The notes under the pieces were generated by a model, which was not told the origin of the DNA, made no database searches, and saw only the letters and a list, made by a program, of their open reading frames with translations. Positions 7,702 to 15,205 of a stretch of 64,000 bases of DNA are shown piece by piece. The stretch comes from a virus. The position numbers and the translations under genes are program-made. Within the stretch, counting starts at the first letter, position 1, and each line of letters opens with the position of its first letter. Location: IMG/VR virus record IMGVR_UViG_3300010938_000004, positions 62,001 through 126,000 of that record; one strand, 5' to 3'.

Positions 7702-9209
7702 ACCACCTCTCCCATCTCGGAATAGATCTTGATCCGCTTTTCCAGCTGGTTTATCAGCAGTTGACACCCCAAGAACCTAAAGTCACATATGGTAGTAGTT
7801 GGCTTCCGGGCGACTCCGTTTTCGTCCTCGTCGTTCCTGAGCGCCCGGCCAACCAACTGCTTGACCGCGCCCCTTGCAACTCCGCCCTGCAGGTTAATCA
7901 ACAGATCAACCGGCACCAAGTCTGCTCCCTCGCCCAAAGTAGAGGTGCCGATCAACACTTTCAGCTCGCGACGATTGAATGACTTGCACAGATCCTCCGA
8001 CGTCGAAAGACCTCCGTACACATAGCCAGAGCCAGGGATCTTCTCGTTAAGTCTCTTCCCGTGGTGTAGGTGTTCTACCATTATGAGCACACTCTGACCT
8101 GCCGCTACCGCGTCTTGAGTTAACCCCACTACCATGTCGTCCAGTGCGAAGTTCCCAGACAGCCAATTACAGTGGGCCTCAAGCGAATCCGAGCCGTCGT
8201 ACCTGTTGACCTTGATGGAATGCTCGGTTTCTTGTTTTGTCCGCTTATTGGTCACTATTTTCTTGTATTCACCATACGTCTGGTCTACGTCCATCACCAT
8301 GAAGGTCGGGCGCGCCAGGTAGCCGTCCTCGATAGCCTGTTTCACCGAATACTCATACACCACATCACCAGCAGCTGCGAATACTGCCAACGTAGAGCCA
8401 TCCGCTCGCTCTGGCTCGGCGGTTAGGCCGAACTTGAAGGTGGCATTCTTGAGGCGCTCGTTAAATACCTCTTCAAATGTAGAGGCCGGCGCATGATGAA
8501 CCTCATCTCCAATAACCAAGTCTACCGAGGAAAACTCCTCCGCGCTTGCTGCATAGACACTCTGGTAGGTAGCGATGGTAACATACCCCTTACTCTTCTT
8601 TCCCCCGCCCCATACGCCCACGTTCTTCTTTCCCAAGGCCTGCTCGAACTTCTCGATGGACTGCTTAAGGATGGGCACTGATGGCACCAGGAATAACGCA
8701 CGGAGCCCCATCTTACGGATAAGCTCTATTGCAAGGAGCGTCTTGCCAACTCCAGTTGGGAGGCAAATCGTCCCTCTCCATGGGGCTATCGAAGCGCCCT
8801 TCTCCCACAGCTCGCGGTTGGTCACCATCAAGACATCGAATGCTTCTTGCTGGGGCTTTCGCAGGTACCTGGGCCGCACCCCATCCAAAATCCTGCGCCT
8901 CCCCTCCACCGCCTCATAGGGATGAAAGACCATCTGAACACTCTCAGCTGGCACCTTACTGAGCACGTGGCTCAGTAAGCCCACAGGGAAGGTCACTACT
9001 CCATCTTGCGTGCGGGCCATGTGCACGATCTTCTTGCTCCGTAGTTCCTCGATGCGCTTTTCCTTCCCTGGATAGTCCGGAGCTTTACTGGCGCGCATAA
9101 GCTGGTAACTGATGCTTTTATTGGTGTACGAACAGGCAGAAACTACCAGCGCCTGCTCCAGGGCATTAACGCGTGCCTCACAATACTCCTTGTGCACTAT
9201 GACCTTCAA
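7698..9209 (-). CDS. SF2 DNA helicase, UvsW/XPB-like
   Basis: 503 aa if translation begins at the TTG at 9207-9209, which has AAAGGG 8 nt upstream and gives a natural MKVIVHKEY start; a GTG at 9242 would overlap the preceding gene. Superfamily 2 motifs are clear: Q-like region RKPQQEAFDV, Walker A LPTGVGKT (about 150-157), Ia FLVPSVPILKQ, II GDEVHHAPA (about 235), III GLTAEPERADG, IV LIMVEHLHHGKRL, V GTSTLGEGADL, and VI QLVGRALRNDED. The nearest families are phage T4 UvsW and XPB/RAD25-type helicases, which remodel recombination intermediates, R-loops and stalled forks. It sits with four small genes in a compact leftward operon diverging from the candidate origin. Confidence 0.88.
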   Translation of the reverse strand: MKVIVHKEYCEARVNALEQALVVSACSYTNKSISYQLMRASKAPDYPGKEKRIEELRSKKIVHMARTQDGVVTFPVGLLSHVLSKVPAESVQMVFHPYEAVEGRRRILDGVRPRYLRKPQQEAFDVLMVTNRELWEKGASIAPWRGTICLPTGVGKTLLAIELIRKMGLRALFLVPSVPILKQSIEKFEQALGKKNVGVWGGGKKSKGYVTIATYQSVYAASAEEFSSVDLVIGDEVHHAPASTFEEVFNERLKNATFKFGLTAEPERADGSTLAVFAAAGDVVYEYSVKQAIEDGYLARPTFMVMDVDQTYGEYKKIVTNKRTKQETEHSIKVNRYDGSDSLEAHCNWLSGNFALDDMVVGLTQDAVAAGQSVLIMVEHLHHGKRLNEKIPGSGYVYGGLSTSEDLCKSFNRRELKVLIGTSTLGEGADLVPVDLLINLQGGVARGAVKQLVGRALRNDEDENGVARKPTTTICDFRFLGCQLLINQLEKRIKIYSEMGEVV

Positions 9210-9214
9210 TCTGA

Positions 9215-9529
9215 CTACCCTTTCTTGTAGTGGATGACACACAACATGGAGAGGCCTTTGCCTACTGGCCGCTTACACCCTTCATTAGAACAAGAGGCTC
9301 GACGCTTGGTTACTGTGATTGGTCTGTCAAACGAGGCGCAGTCTGCGCACATTCCGCCTGGTTTGAAAGCTTGCAGCTTCTTACAGCTTTCGCAGACGAC
9401 GTCTGCTGGCTTGAGACATCGCACTCTGACATTTCTTCGCCACGAGCTTGGGGCCCGGGGGCCCGAAAGTTTCTTTTGCTTGGGTGGAGAAAAATATCTC
9501 TCGTATATGCGCCTGATCGTCCTCGACAA
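9215..9529 (-). CDS. Small zinc-finger protein
   Basis: 104 aa from a TTG at 9527-9529, supported by a strong AGGAGG site 7-8 nt upstream. The N-terminal 37 residues are basic (MSRTIRRIYERYFSPP). The rest has two likely zinc sites: C-x-x-C (VVCESCKK) with C-x-x-C (GMCADCAS), then C-S-N-E-G-C with a C-x-x-H (MLCVIHYKKG). Multi-knuckle proteins like this often bind nucleic acid or RNA polymerase in phages; the role here is unknown. It ends 5 nt before the helicase TTG. Confidence 0.6.
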   Translation of the reverse strand: MSRTIRRIYERYFSPPKQKKLSGPRAPSSWRRNVRVRCLKPADVVCESCKKLQAFKPGGMCADCASFDRPITVTKRRASCSNEGCKRPVGKGLSMLCVIHYKKG

Positions 9530-9550
9530 AAGCCCCTCCTGGGGAATGAG

Positions 9551-9751
9551 CTACAGGATCGTCAGAGCAAGCATCGAGAATAAAATCAAGATCTCCATCA
9601 AAGACTCGACAGGTCTTGACAGCTGATCCAGTATCACCGCGGCAATTAAGCACGCGACTCTGCTGACAGCAACGACAGACAGCCTGGTCAGGAATGCTGC
9701 GTCTGCCGCAGCAACGGTGATCATGTCCAGAATCTTTCGTCCATCTTGCAT
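9551..9751 (-). CDS. Possible small membrane protein
   Basis: 66 aa, starting 4 nt after the stop of the coiled-coil gene (TGA-taag-ATG). It has two hydrophobic segments, MITVAAADAAFLTRLSVV with VACLIAAVILDQL, and a C-terminal MEILILFSMLALTIL, and almost no charge after the first helix. It fills an otherwise empty 226-bp space in the leftward operon. The ribosome site is weak (GATAAG), so this is supported mainly by position and hydrophobicity pattern. Confidence 0.4.
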   Translation of the reverse strand: MQDGRKILDMITVAAADAAFLTRLSVVAVSRVACLIAAVILDQLSRPVESLMEILILFSMLALTIL

Positions 9752-9755
9752 CTTA

Positions 9756-10589
9756 TCAATCGTCCACGTCTTCAGCAATAGGGATAATCGGCTCATGGTC
9801 TTCAGTGGGACCTTGCTCCATTTGAGCCATGAGGCTGGACAAAAACTCTTCCTTCGCGACCTCCCTGAGAAAACCGTACGCAATTCGCCGCGAGGTCGGC
9901 ATGTTGTACACGGCATCAGGCAATAGTCTATCCCTAAGAAGAGACTTCTGCTGCTCAGACAGGGACAGCAATTTCTGGATGGGCACTGCTGCTGCAGCGA
10001 TCGGAGACAAACTCAGTATCCACTGTTCCACAGTGCCACCTATAACTTTTTGCACTTCATCTTTGGTAAGGGTAACCCCCACAGGTCGAGAGGGGGGTAC
10101 CATGGTCTCAAGGTGCTTCAACATAGCTTCAAGTTTGTGGAGCTTGGCATCGACATCCATGAGAACCCACTCTTTGGCGGCCTTCACCGCCAAGTCAATA
10201 TCTGAGAAGCGAGATGACAAAGACTCTCGAACGGCATCTGCCGCAGCTAATAGTGACTCGCAACAAGGAGTCCCATACTTGGAGTAGTCATGTGCCGGCA
10301 GAAGGTGTTGCGCGTTCAATGCCTCTTGCTCCAGCGCCAAGAGTTGCTCTTTATCGTCGCCAAGCTCAGACATCTTCGCTCGAAGAGATTGTAAAAGCAG
10401 AGCGTGATCTTGCGCTGCACTACGCAACAGTGCTTCTTTTTTGACGAGAGCGTCGTATTGACCGCGGATCCTGGCCTCAGCTGCTGATAAGCGATCTTCC
10501 ACTGCGCGCTCATCAAGTAGTTGCTCCATAGCGGCTAAGATCTTCTCAGCCCTCTGCTGTTTCCATTTGTCTCCGAACTTCTCTTCCAT
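9756..10589 (-). CDS. Coiled-coil hypothetical protein, first gene of the leftward operon
   Basis: 277 aa, start ATG at 10587-10589. The first 90 residues are strongly helical and heptad-like (KILAAMEQLLDERAVEDRLSAAEARIRGQYDALVKKEALL ... LRAKMSELGDDKEQLLALEQEAL). A second helical part (LAVKAAKEWVLMDVDAKLHKLEAMLKHLETM) is followed by a Pro/Val stretch and a Ser/Leu-rich end. The tail is acidic (EDHEPIIPIAEDVDD). No catalytic motif is visible. As the promoter-proximal gene of the helicase operon, it may be a structural or adaptor partner; that is inference. Confidence 0.65.
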   Translation of the reverse strand: MEEKFGDKWKQQRAEKILAAMEQLLDERAVEDRLSAAEARIRGQYDALVKKEALLRSAAQDHALLLQSLRAKMSELGDDKEQLLALEQEALNAQHLLPAHDYSKYGTPCCESLLAAADAVRESLSSRFSDIDLAVKAAKEWVLMDVDAKLHKLEAMLKHLETMVPPSRPVGVTLTKDEVQKVIGGTVEQWILSLSPIAAAAVPIQKLLSLSEQQKSLLRDRLLPDAVYNMPTSRRIAYGFLREVAKEEFLSSLMAQMEQGPTEDHEPIIPIAEDVDD

Positions 10590-10691
10590 GTGGCGTAAGA
10601 TTACCGCACGCGGCGATAGCTGCGCAACGCAAGTTTAAAACTTGCTCTTGGCCTCTCATGGGCCATAGACTCAACAATGAGAAGGAGTACT
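10590..10691. promoter_or_regulatory. Divergent control region with 17-bp palindrome
   Basis: This 102-bp gap separates the leftward helicase operon from the rightward initiator gene, so it must hold both promoters. A near-perfect 17-bp dyad, GCAAGTTT-A-AAACTTGC, lies at 10629-10645, followed by TGGCC-tctcat-GGGCCA (about 10649-10664). The first looks like a repressor or initiator operator placed to control both directions. AAGGAG 4-5 nt before 10692 is the ribosome site of the rightward gene. No convincing -35/-10 pair could be fixed by eye. Confidence 0.5.
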
Positions 10692-11729
10692 ATGAAGGAC
10701 CTCGCTTTTGAAGAAGCCATTGGCAGCTTGGCCTGCCTCAAGGCGACACGCAAGCTGTCTAACTCCGACACTGACCCGGTGGCCGTATACCTGAGGCGTC
10801 AATACTCGCAGGCCGATAAATTTGGCAAAATCTCTGTGTATGCGGTCAGCGTAGTGAATATGATTTTGACACAACGTAGAGCTGTATTCACCATAGCCCG
10901 GCGCACGCTGGCGAGGAGCATTAAGGCGGATGAGAATCACTCCGCCGGCTTCGATAACAATGAGTACAAAACCCTACTGGCATTCCTCACCTCGGGACTG
11001 GGCCTCATCAAGATCGCCCACGCGGGCAACGGCAGGTCTCCCCACCTTTACGAAGTGGTCGACGAATCTCTCCTGTCCTTGATGCGCCTGTCTAAAGAGC
11101 AGGTAATTGAACAGAAAATATACGCCATGAAGCTCCTCCACCCTAACAGCTTCGATGAGCGTAGCGGTCTGAAAAGCGGTCTGAAAAGCGGTCTGAAAAG
11201 CGGTCTGAAAAGCGGTCTGAAAACTACAGACCGCAAAGCAGACCGCAAAGCAGACCGCAAAGCAGACCAGGAGAAGGAGAAGGAGGTGGAGCAGGAGAGA
11301 TCTATAAGATCTATTAATAGATCTAGTATTAGATCTACTTCTTCATCTGAAGATCATCTTCAACCTGAAGAACCAGATCTCTCTCATAAGAAAATCTTTT
11401 CTTGGGAAGAACTCCCGGAAGTAAAATTTTCAGTCAAGGCGGCAGCGACAAGTGCTCCAGCCAAATACAACCCAAGAGATCTTGGGCTCAGGGTTGGAAA
11501 ACTTTTTGACAAGCATCACGATGCTGTGTGGAAATTCATTAATTTAATTCCTAACTTACTGCCCTCTGGAAAATTCTCTCAACAACAAGCCCAGGCTCAG
11601 ATAGCTGGTCTTGTACATCTTGCCTCTAAGAAAAAGATCATAAAAAAACAAATACTTAAGGCTTCAATTAAAGTCCAAAAAATGACAAAGGTCAATGACC
11701 TAGAAGATGATATTCCTCCATTAATTTAA
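10692..11729 (+). CDS. Probable replication initiator protein (lambda O-like organisation)
   Basis: 345 aa from the ATG at 10692, 4 nt after AGGAG; an ATG 15 nt upstream has no such spacing. Residues 1-145 look like a winged-helix DNA-binding domain (FGKISVYAVSVVNMILTQRRAVFTIARRTLARSIK; NNEYKTLLAFLTSGLGLIKIAH; SPHLYEVV). Residues about 158-195 are encoded by tandem repeats giving five SGLK units then three DRKA units. A low-complexity Ser/Arg linker follows, then a C-terminal helical domain (PRDLGLRVGKLFDKHHDAVWKFINLIPNLLPSG ... IAGLVHLASKKKIIKKQILKA). DNA-binding N-terminus, in-gene iterons next to an A+T-rich stretch, and a separate C-terminal domain match the plan of lambda gene O. The function is inferred from architecture, not homology. 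Confidence 0.6.
   Translation: MKDLAFEEAIGSLACLKATRKLSNSDTDPVAVYLRRQYSQADKFGKISVYAVSVVNMILTQRRAVFTIARRTLARSIKADENHSAGFDNNEYKTLLAFLTSGLGLIKIAHAGNGRSPHLYEVVDESLLSLMRLSKEQVIEQKIYAMKLLHPNSFDERSGLKSGLKSGLKSGLKSGLKTTDRKADRKADRKADQEKEKEVEQERSIRSINRSSIRSTSSSEDHLQPEEPDLSHKKIFSWEELPEVKFSVKAAATSAPAKYNPRDLGLRVGKLFDKHHDAVWKFINLIPNLLPSGKFSQQQAQAQIAGLVHLASKKKIIKKQILKASIKVQKMTKVNDLEDDIPPLI
11164..11380 (+). other. Candidate replication origin: inverted iteron arrays plus GATC-rich flank
   Basis: GCGGTCTG occurs five times with exact 12-bp period (11164, 11176, 11188, 11200, 11212). After a 7-bp gap its reverse complement CAGACCGC occurs three times with the same period (11227, 11239, 11251), plus a partial fourth at 11263 (CAGACC only). 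About 30 bp further on lies an A+T-rich stretch with AGATCT palindromes at 11298, 11307, 11319, 11331 and 11375. An iteron block beside an easily melted region inside the initiator gene is the lambda ori layout. Origin function is inferred; the repeats are exact and directly visible. Confidence 0.6.
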
Positions 11730-11780
11730 CTATATACATAAACAGAACCCTGTCCCTGTGAGAGAGAGTACACTCCCTGC

Positions 11781-12404
11781 GTGAATGCCGAAGCAGCCCG
11801 TGCCATCCTGCAGCAAGACCTAGCTAGAATTTTTTCCGACGTAAAGCAACTTAACTCCGCAAGACAACAGGCAGAAAGAATCGCCGACGCTGTGCATCGC
11901 TACGCAGTTTCCTGCGAGGCTTTTGAGTTGGTAAAGTTTTCTGGCTTTACCGGACCAGGCAACGGGGGCATTGACCAACGCCCTCCGGGCCCCGGGATGA
12001 GCGCAACCGTGTCTTTGCTGGAGTCTGACTTGTGCCAGGTTTTCAACCATGGTGACGCGCTAGGAACCCACGAGGAGTTTGCGCGAAGATTCTCCGTGGC
12101 AGTAAACGCCCACTACCTTCGCGCATGGACGAAGACGATGGCTTCTAAGTCTAGCTCAAGCTACCGCACGACCATCGGCGGTCTGGACAAACGCGGAGGA
12201 GCGATCGGGTTAACCACAGCAAAACCTGCCTTTGTTGCGGCTTTGACCCAGGTATACTCTGGCGTTCAGTCGCTCGTAACCATCAGCGAAGTCGCTAGGC
12301 GTATCGCGGTCGCGATCAGTGAGTTCTTGTGCTCTGGCCGAGTAATTTTCATTGGCTCGGTATCTGGTTCGGTGGGTGTCTCCACCAGGAGTCAGATTTC
12401 GTGA
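11781..12404 (+). CDS. Hypothetical protein with three internal helical repeats
   Basis: 207 aa from a GTG. Three related segments can be aligned by eye: ILQQDLARIFSDVKQLNSARQQAERIADAVHRYAV (about 9-43), LLESDLCQVFNHGDALGTHEEFARRFSVAVNAHYL (about 79-113), and FVAALTQVYSGVQSLVTISEVARRIAVAISEFLCSG (about 150-185). Each has an L-x-x-hydrophobic start, an F/Y at the turn and an A-R-x-hydrophobic-A-x-A-hydrophobic helix. Short Gly/Pro- or Ser-rich linkers separate them. No family recognised. It overlaps the next small gene by GTGA, so it belongs to the block leading to groEL. Confidence 0.65.
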   Translation: MNAEAARAILQQDLARIFSDVKQLNSARQQAERIADAVHRYAVSCEAFELVKFSGFTGPGNGGIDQRPPGPGMSATVSLLESDLCQVFNHGDALGTHEEFARRFSVAVNAHYLRAWTKTMASKSSSSYRTTIGGLDKRGGAIGLTTAKPAFVAALTQVYSGVQSLVTISEVARRIAVAISEFLCSGRVIFIGSVSGSVGVSTRSQIS

Positions 12405-12565
12405 AGTCGCAAATGCAAGTCTCGATCTGGTTCATACATGGCGAAATTTCTGGCGCCAAGGCCCCGCCCTTCGTTTTGGATTTTAAAAACCATCCACGGC
12501 ATGGTTTTGAGCCGTCGTTGATTGGCGACCCATTAGCGCCGATGCCGCAAGGTGCGTCAATATGA
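12401..12565 (+). CDS. Small hypothetical protein
   Basis: 54 aa (MKSQMQVSIWFIHGEISG... ending PMPQGASI). Its GTG overlaps the previous stop (GTGA) and its stop overlaps the next start (ATGA), so both ends show translational coupling. No known motif; a Pro/His-containing middle (PPFVLDFKNHPRHGF) is the only feature. Confidence 0.55.
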   Translation: MKSQMQVSIWFIHGEISGAKAPPFVLDFKNHPRHGFEPSLIGDPLAPMPQGASI

Positions 12566-13173
12566 AGCGAGAACGATCCCACGTGTTGATCGCTCGGTTC
12601 CCATACGGGAAATTAGACGCTTTGCGTCGAGCGATCGAGCTGTATAAATCTTCTACAGAAGACCGAGCGCTGGGCTTTTTTGTGGTGCCCATCATGGTCG
12701 ACGATCCGGGCAGCATGCAGCAAGTGTTCGAGGCTTTCTCTAGTGAGGGATTGCGCATCGCAACCATCGCATGTTGGTATCGAAATCGACACATCGTCAC
12801 CGCCAAAGGCAACAAGCTCACGAACACCTGGGAGCCTGTGTTTGTCGTCTACAAGTCCGATGACTACGTCATGAACAGGGCCTCCGTGATGAAGATCAAA
12901 AAAGATCGCGAGTCGAAGTCAGACATGTTTGACGAGGACGAGTATCTTACGTGCCTAGGGGATCATTGGCCCATTCGCAACGATCCGCGGGACAGGCGTT
13001 TTCTTCCGGCGCAGCTAGTGCTAAACTGCGGGCAGTTGGCCGATTTGAAGCCGGGAGATCGGGTCTTAGATCCGATTGGCATGCCGACGATAAAAGAGAC
13101 GTGCCAGCAGTTGGGGTGGAAGTACGTAATGGACGCGTTGACAGCGACGCGTTTGCCGACGAGGAGAAAGTAA
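12562..13173 (+). CDS. DNA methyltransferase-like protein, probably inactive
   Basis: 203 aa. The C-terminal third reads like the SAM-binding end of a beta-class amino-methyltransferase: a region rich in W/R/D (DHWPIRNDPRDRRFLPAQLVLNC) followed by LKPGDRVLDPIGMPTIKETCQQLGWKYV. In active enzymes this is the DPF-x-G-S-G-T motif; here the glycines are replaced (DPIGMPT). The N-terminal half contains WEPVFVVYKSDDYV, like the motif before the target-recognition region, but no DPPY catalytic motif is present anywhere. I read it as a methyltransferase fold that has lost or changed its chemistry. It sits between two coupled small genes and groEL. Fold call moderate, function unknown. Confidence 0.5.
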   Translation: MKRERSHVLIARFPYGKLDALRRAIELYKSSTEDRALGFFVVPIMVDDPGSMQQVFEAFSSEGLRIATIACWYRNRHIVTAKGNKLTNTWEPVFVVYKSDDYVMNRASVMKIKKDRESKSDMFDEDEYLTCLGDHWPIRNDPRDRRFLPAQLVLNCGQLADLKPGDRVLDPIGMPTIKETCQQLGWKYVMDALTATRLPTRRK

Positions 13174-13174
13174 C

Positions 13175-14917
13175 ATGAGCAAGCACACTGGATACGACAA
13201 GAAAGAGCTGGCACGAGTAACTATGGCCGCACTTCAGGACATGGCGGGCGTCGTAAAGTCCACTCTCGGCCCGGCCGGGCGGACGGTCATTATTGAGTTG
13301 CCCAATGGGCACCCGCTTGTGACGAAAGATGGCGTGACGGTGGCTCGCCACTACGGCTCCGGTACTAGCCATGTGCAGGACGTGATCGCTCGCGTGGTTA
13401 GGGAAGCTTGCGAACGCACCGGCAACGAAGTGGGAGATGGCACTACGACTGCGATCGTTTTGACGGAAGCGATCGTGCGATTGGGTCAGGAATTTTTACA
13501 GGCGAATCCGAGCTACAGTCCCGAGAAGCTCTCGCGAGACCTGACCTCAGCCTACAAGGATTTTTTGCTCGTGATGCAGAACACCAACTTCGCTACGCAG
13601 GTGAAGGACAAGAAGATTGAGGATGCGAACGCCCTAATCAAATTTGTGGCCATGGTCAGCGCCAATCACGATGAGGCGATCGCTGACGCGGTGGTGCAGG
13701 CAGTGGAGCAAGTGGGCCTCGACGGTATGCTGCGCGCCGAGGAAGGAGTCGGTCACTCTACGTCGGTGACGATGGAGAAGGGTTTTCCTGTCCGCACTGG
13801 CTTTAGGGAGATTGGCGGCCCCGCGGAGGTGGCGTTCTTGAACAACCAGTCTCGCGGCGAGTGCATCCTGGAAGAATCCCTGATTGCTCTGTATGACGGA
13901 GACATCACCGATTCGGCTCAACTTATCCCGATCATGACGGCGTTGACGAGTCTGTACCAGGGCACAGGCTCACCCCCTCCTCCGGTGGTGTTCGTGGCGC
14001 ATTCTTTCACCCCGCCTGTGCTTAGGTACATGGCAGAAGCCTTCCGCAAGCACTTCTACGTGGTGCCGTACGTGACGCACATGCACATGCAGCAGCACGG
14101 CAAGCAGCTGTTTCTGCATGACCTGGCGGCGTACGTCGGCGGGAAGATTTTTGAGCCTCACGGCACTCGCTTGGAGCAAGCGAAGCCTGAAGATCTAGGC
14201 GGCGCAGACCGCGTGGTCATCGGCCAGAACAACGCCGCCTTTTTCGTGGAAACTCCCGATCCTGCTCGACTTCAAGCTCGCGTCGACGATTTGAAGGCAC
14301 AGCTTGCGACCGAGAATGAGCACGCGAAGAGCCAGATCCGGTTCCGGATTGGCCAGCTCTCTGGTGGCATTGCCGTCATTCTGGCTGGCGGAGCCACCTC
14401 AGCTGAGGCTAAGGAGCGTCAGGCTCGTCTTGTGGACGCGATCTCCGCGGTGAGGGCGGCCATTGATTCTGGGATTGTTCCAGGCGGAGGGGCCACCTTC
14501 CTGTGGTTGGCACAGCAGATCCGCAACCTGTACGCCCCAGAAGCGCCTATGCTTCCCCATCATCAGATTCTGTTCGAGGCTCTTCGAGTTCCTTTCCGCC
14601 AGGTCCTGCAGAACGCGGGCTTCGATGCGGACAGTATCGAGCAGACGGTGTTGGAAAAGACGGCAAAATCCGGCGTGCAGCACGTCTTTAATGTGCTTAC
14701 CGAGCAAGTGGGCCCGTGGAATGAGGTGGGCATCGCTGATCCCGCGAAGGTGATTACGTCGGCATTGGGTAATGCGCTCTCGGTTGCCAAGACTCTCATC
14801 ACTTTGGGCGGCTTTATTGTGCGACGTAACGCGGAAGAAGAAGAGCGCACCCGTGCTATGAGCGAGGGGCTTATCCGGGCTATCAATTACCAGGAGCAGG
14901 GAGGCGACCTTGCTTAA
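13175..14917 (+). CDS. groEL: GroEL-type chaperonin
   Basis: 580 aa, slightly longer than bacterial GroEL (about 545). Signature segments are in order: ATP-site STLGPAGRTVIIE (about 29-41), TKDGVTVARH (50-59), GNEVGDGTTTAIVL (about 83-96, with the catalytic-loop Asp), and VPGGGATFLWLA near 430. Divergence is concentrated in the apical domain (about 190-370), which binds substrate and co-chaperone. No groES is recognisable nearby. Phage GroELs have been reported to work on phage proteins, in some cases without GroES. The intact ATPase motifs suggest an active chaperonin, perhaps for capsid or polymerase folding (inference). The stop overlaps the next TTG start. Confidence 0.93.
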   Translation: MSKHTGYDKKELARVTMAALQDMAGVVKSTLGPAGRTVIIELPNGHPLVTKDGVTVARHYGSGTSHVQDVIARVVREACERTGNEVGDGTTTAIVLTEAIVRLGQEFLQANPSYSPEKLSRDLTSAYKDFLLVMQNTNFATQVKDKKIEDANALIKFVAMVSANHDEAIADAVVQAVEQVGLDGMLRAEEGVGHSTSVTMEKGFPVRTGFREIGGPAEVAFLNNQSRGECILEESLIALYDGDITDSAQLIPIMTALTSLYQGTGSPPPPVVFVAHSFTPPVLRYMAEAFRKHFYVVPYVTHMHMQQHGKQLFLHDLAAYVGGKIFEPHGTRLEQAKPEDLGGADRVVIGQNNAAFFVETPDPARLQARVDDLKAQLATENEHAKSQIRFRIGQLSGGIAVILAGGATSAEAKERQARLVDAISAVRAAIDSGIVPGGGATFLWLAQQIRNLYAPEAPMLPHHQILFEALRVPFRQVLQNAGFDADSIEQTVLEKTAKSGVQHVFNVLTEQVGPWNEVGIADPAKVITSALGNALSVAKTLITLGGFIVRRNAEEEERTRAMSEGLIRAINYQEQGGDLA

Positions 14918-15203
14918 GGAAGTGTGGAACTCGTTTCCGTGGTACTTGAAGATCTTGCTGGTGGTGGGCGTTCCCGTCATCTTGTTGCTGGCCCTTACGA
15001 GCTTCGGCCGATCGATACTACGAGGTTTCATGGCGGCGAGGATCGAGAAGATTAACGACGGGAAGTTGAACGAGCTGGGTAAGGAGATTGACAGACTGAC
15101 CGGAAAGAGCGATACGATTAAGTCGAACATCGACCAGCTTGAGAAACAACGGGCCGAGATCAAGACGGAAGAGAACACCGTCGACTTCCACAACAAGAGG
15201 TAG
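14910..15203 (+). CDS. Membrane-anchored coiled-coil protein
   Basis: 97 aa from a TTG with GGAGG 5 nt upstream, overlapping the groEL stop by 8 nt. One N-terminal membrane segment (WYLKILLVVGVPVILLLALTSFG, about 11-33) is followed by a basic turn and a long coiled coil (INDGKLNELGKEIDRLTGKSDTIKSNIDQLEKQRAEIK). This layout, short cytoplasmic start, one helix, then coil, is that of inner-membrane spanins (Rz-like). The following gene could be a partner. Without a recognisable endolysin alongside, spanin function is only a suggestion. Confidence 0.6.
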   Translation: MLKEVWNSFPWYLKILLVVGVPVILLLALTSFGRSILRGFMAARIEKINDGKLNELGKEIDRLTGKSDTIKSNIDQLEKQRAEIKTEENTVDFHNKR

Positions 15204-15205
15204 AG

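Noticed and set aside
9381-9653. 90-codon leftward frame overlapping the zinc-finger gene
   Set aside because: Shadow of the TTG-started zinc-finger gene, which has a strong ribosome site and paired cysteines.
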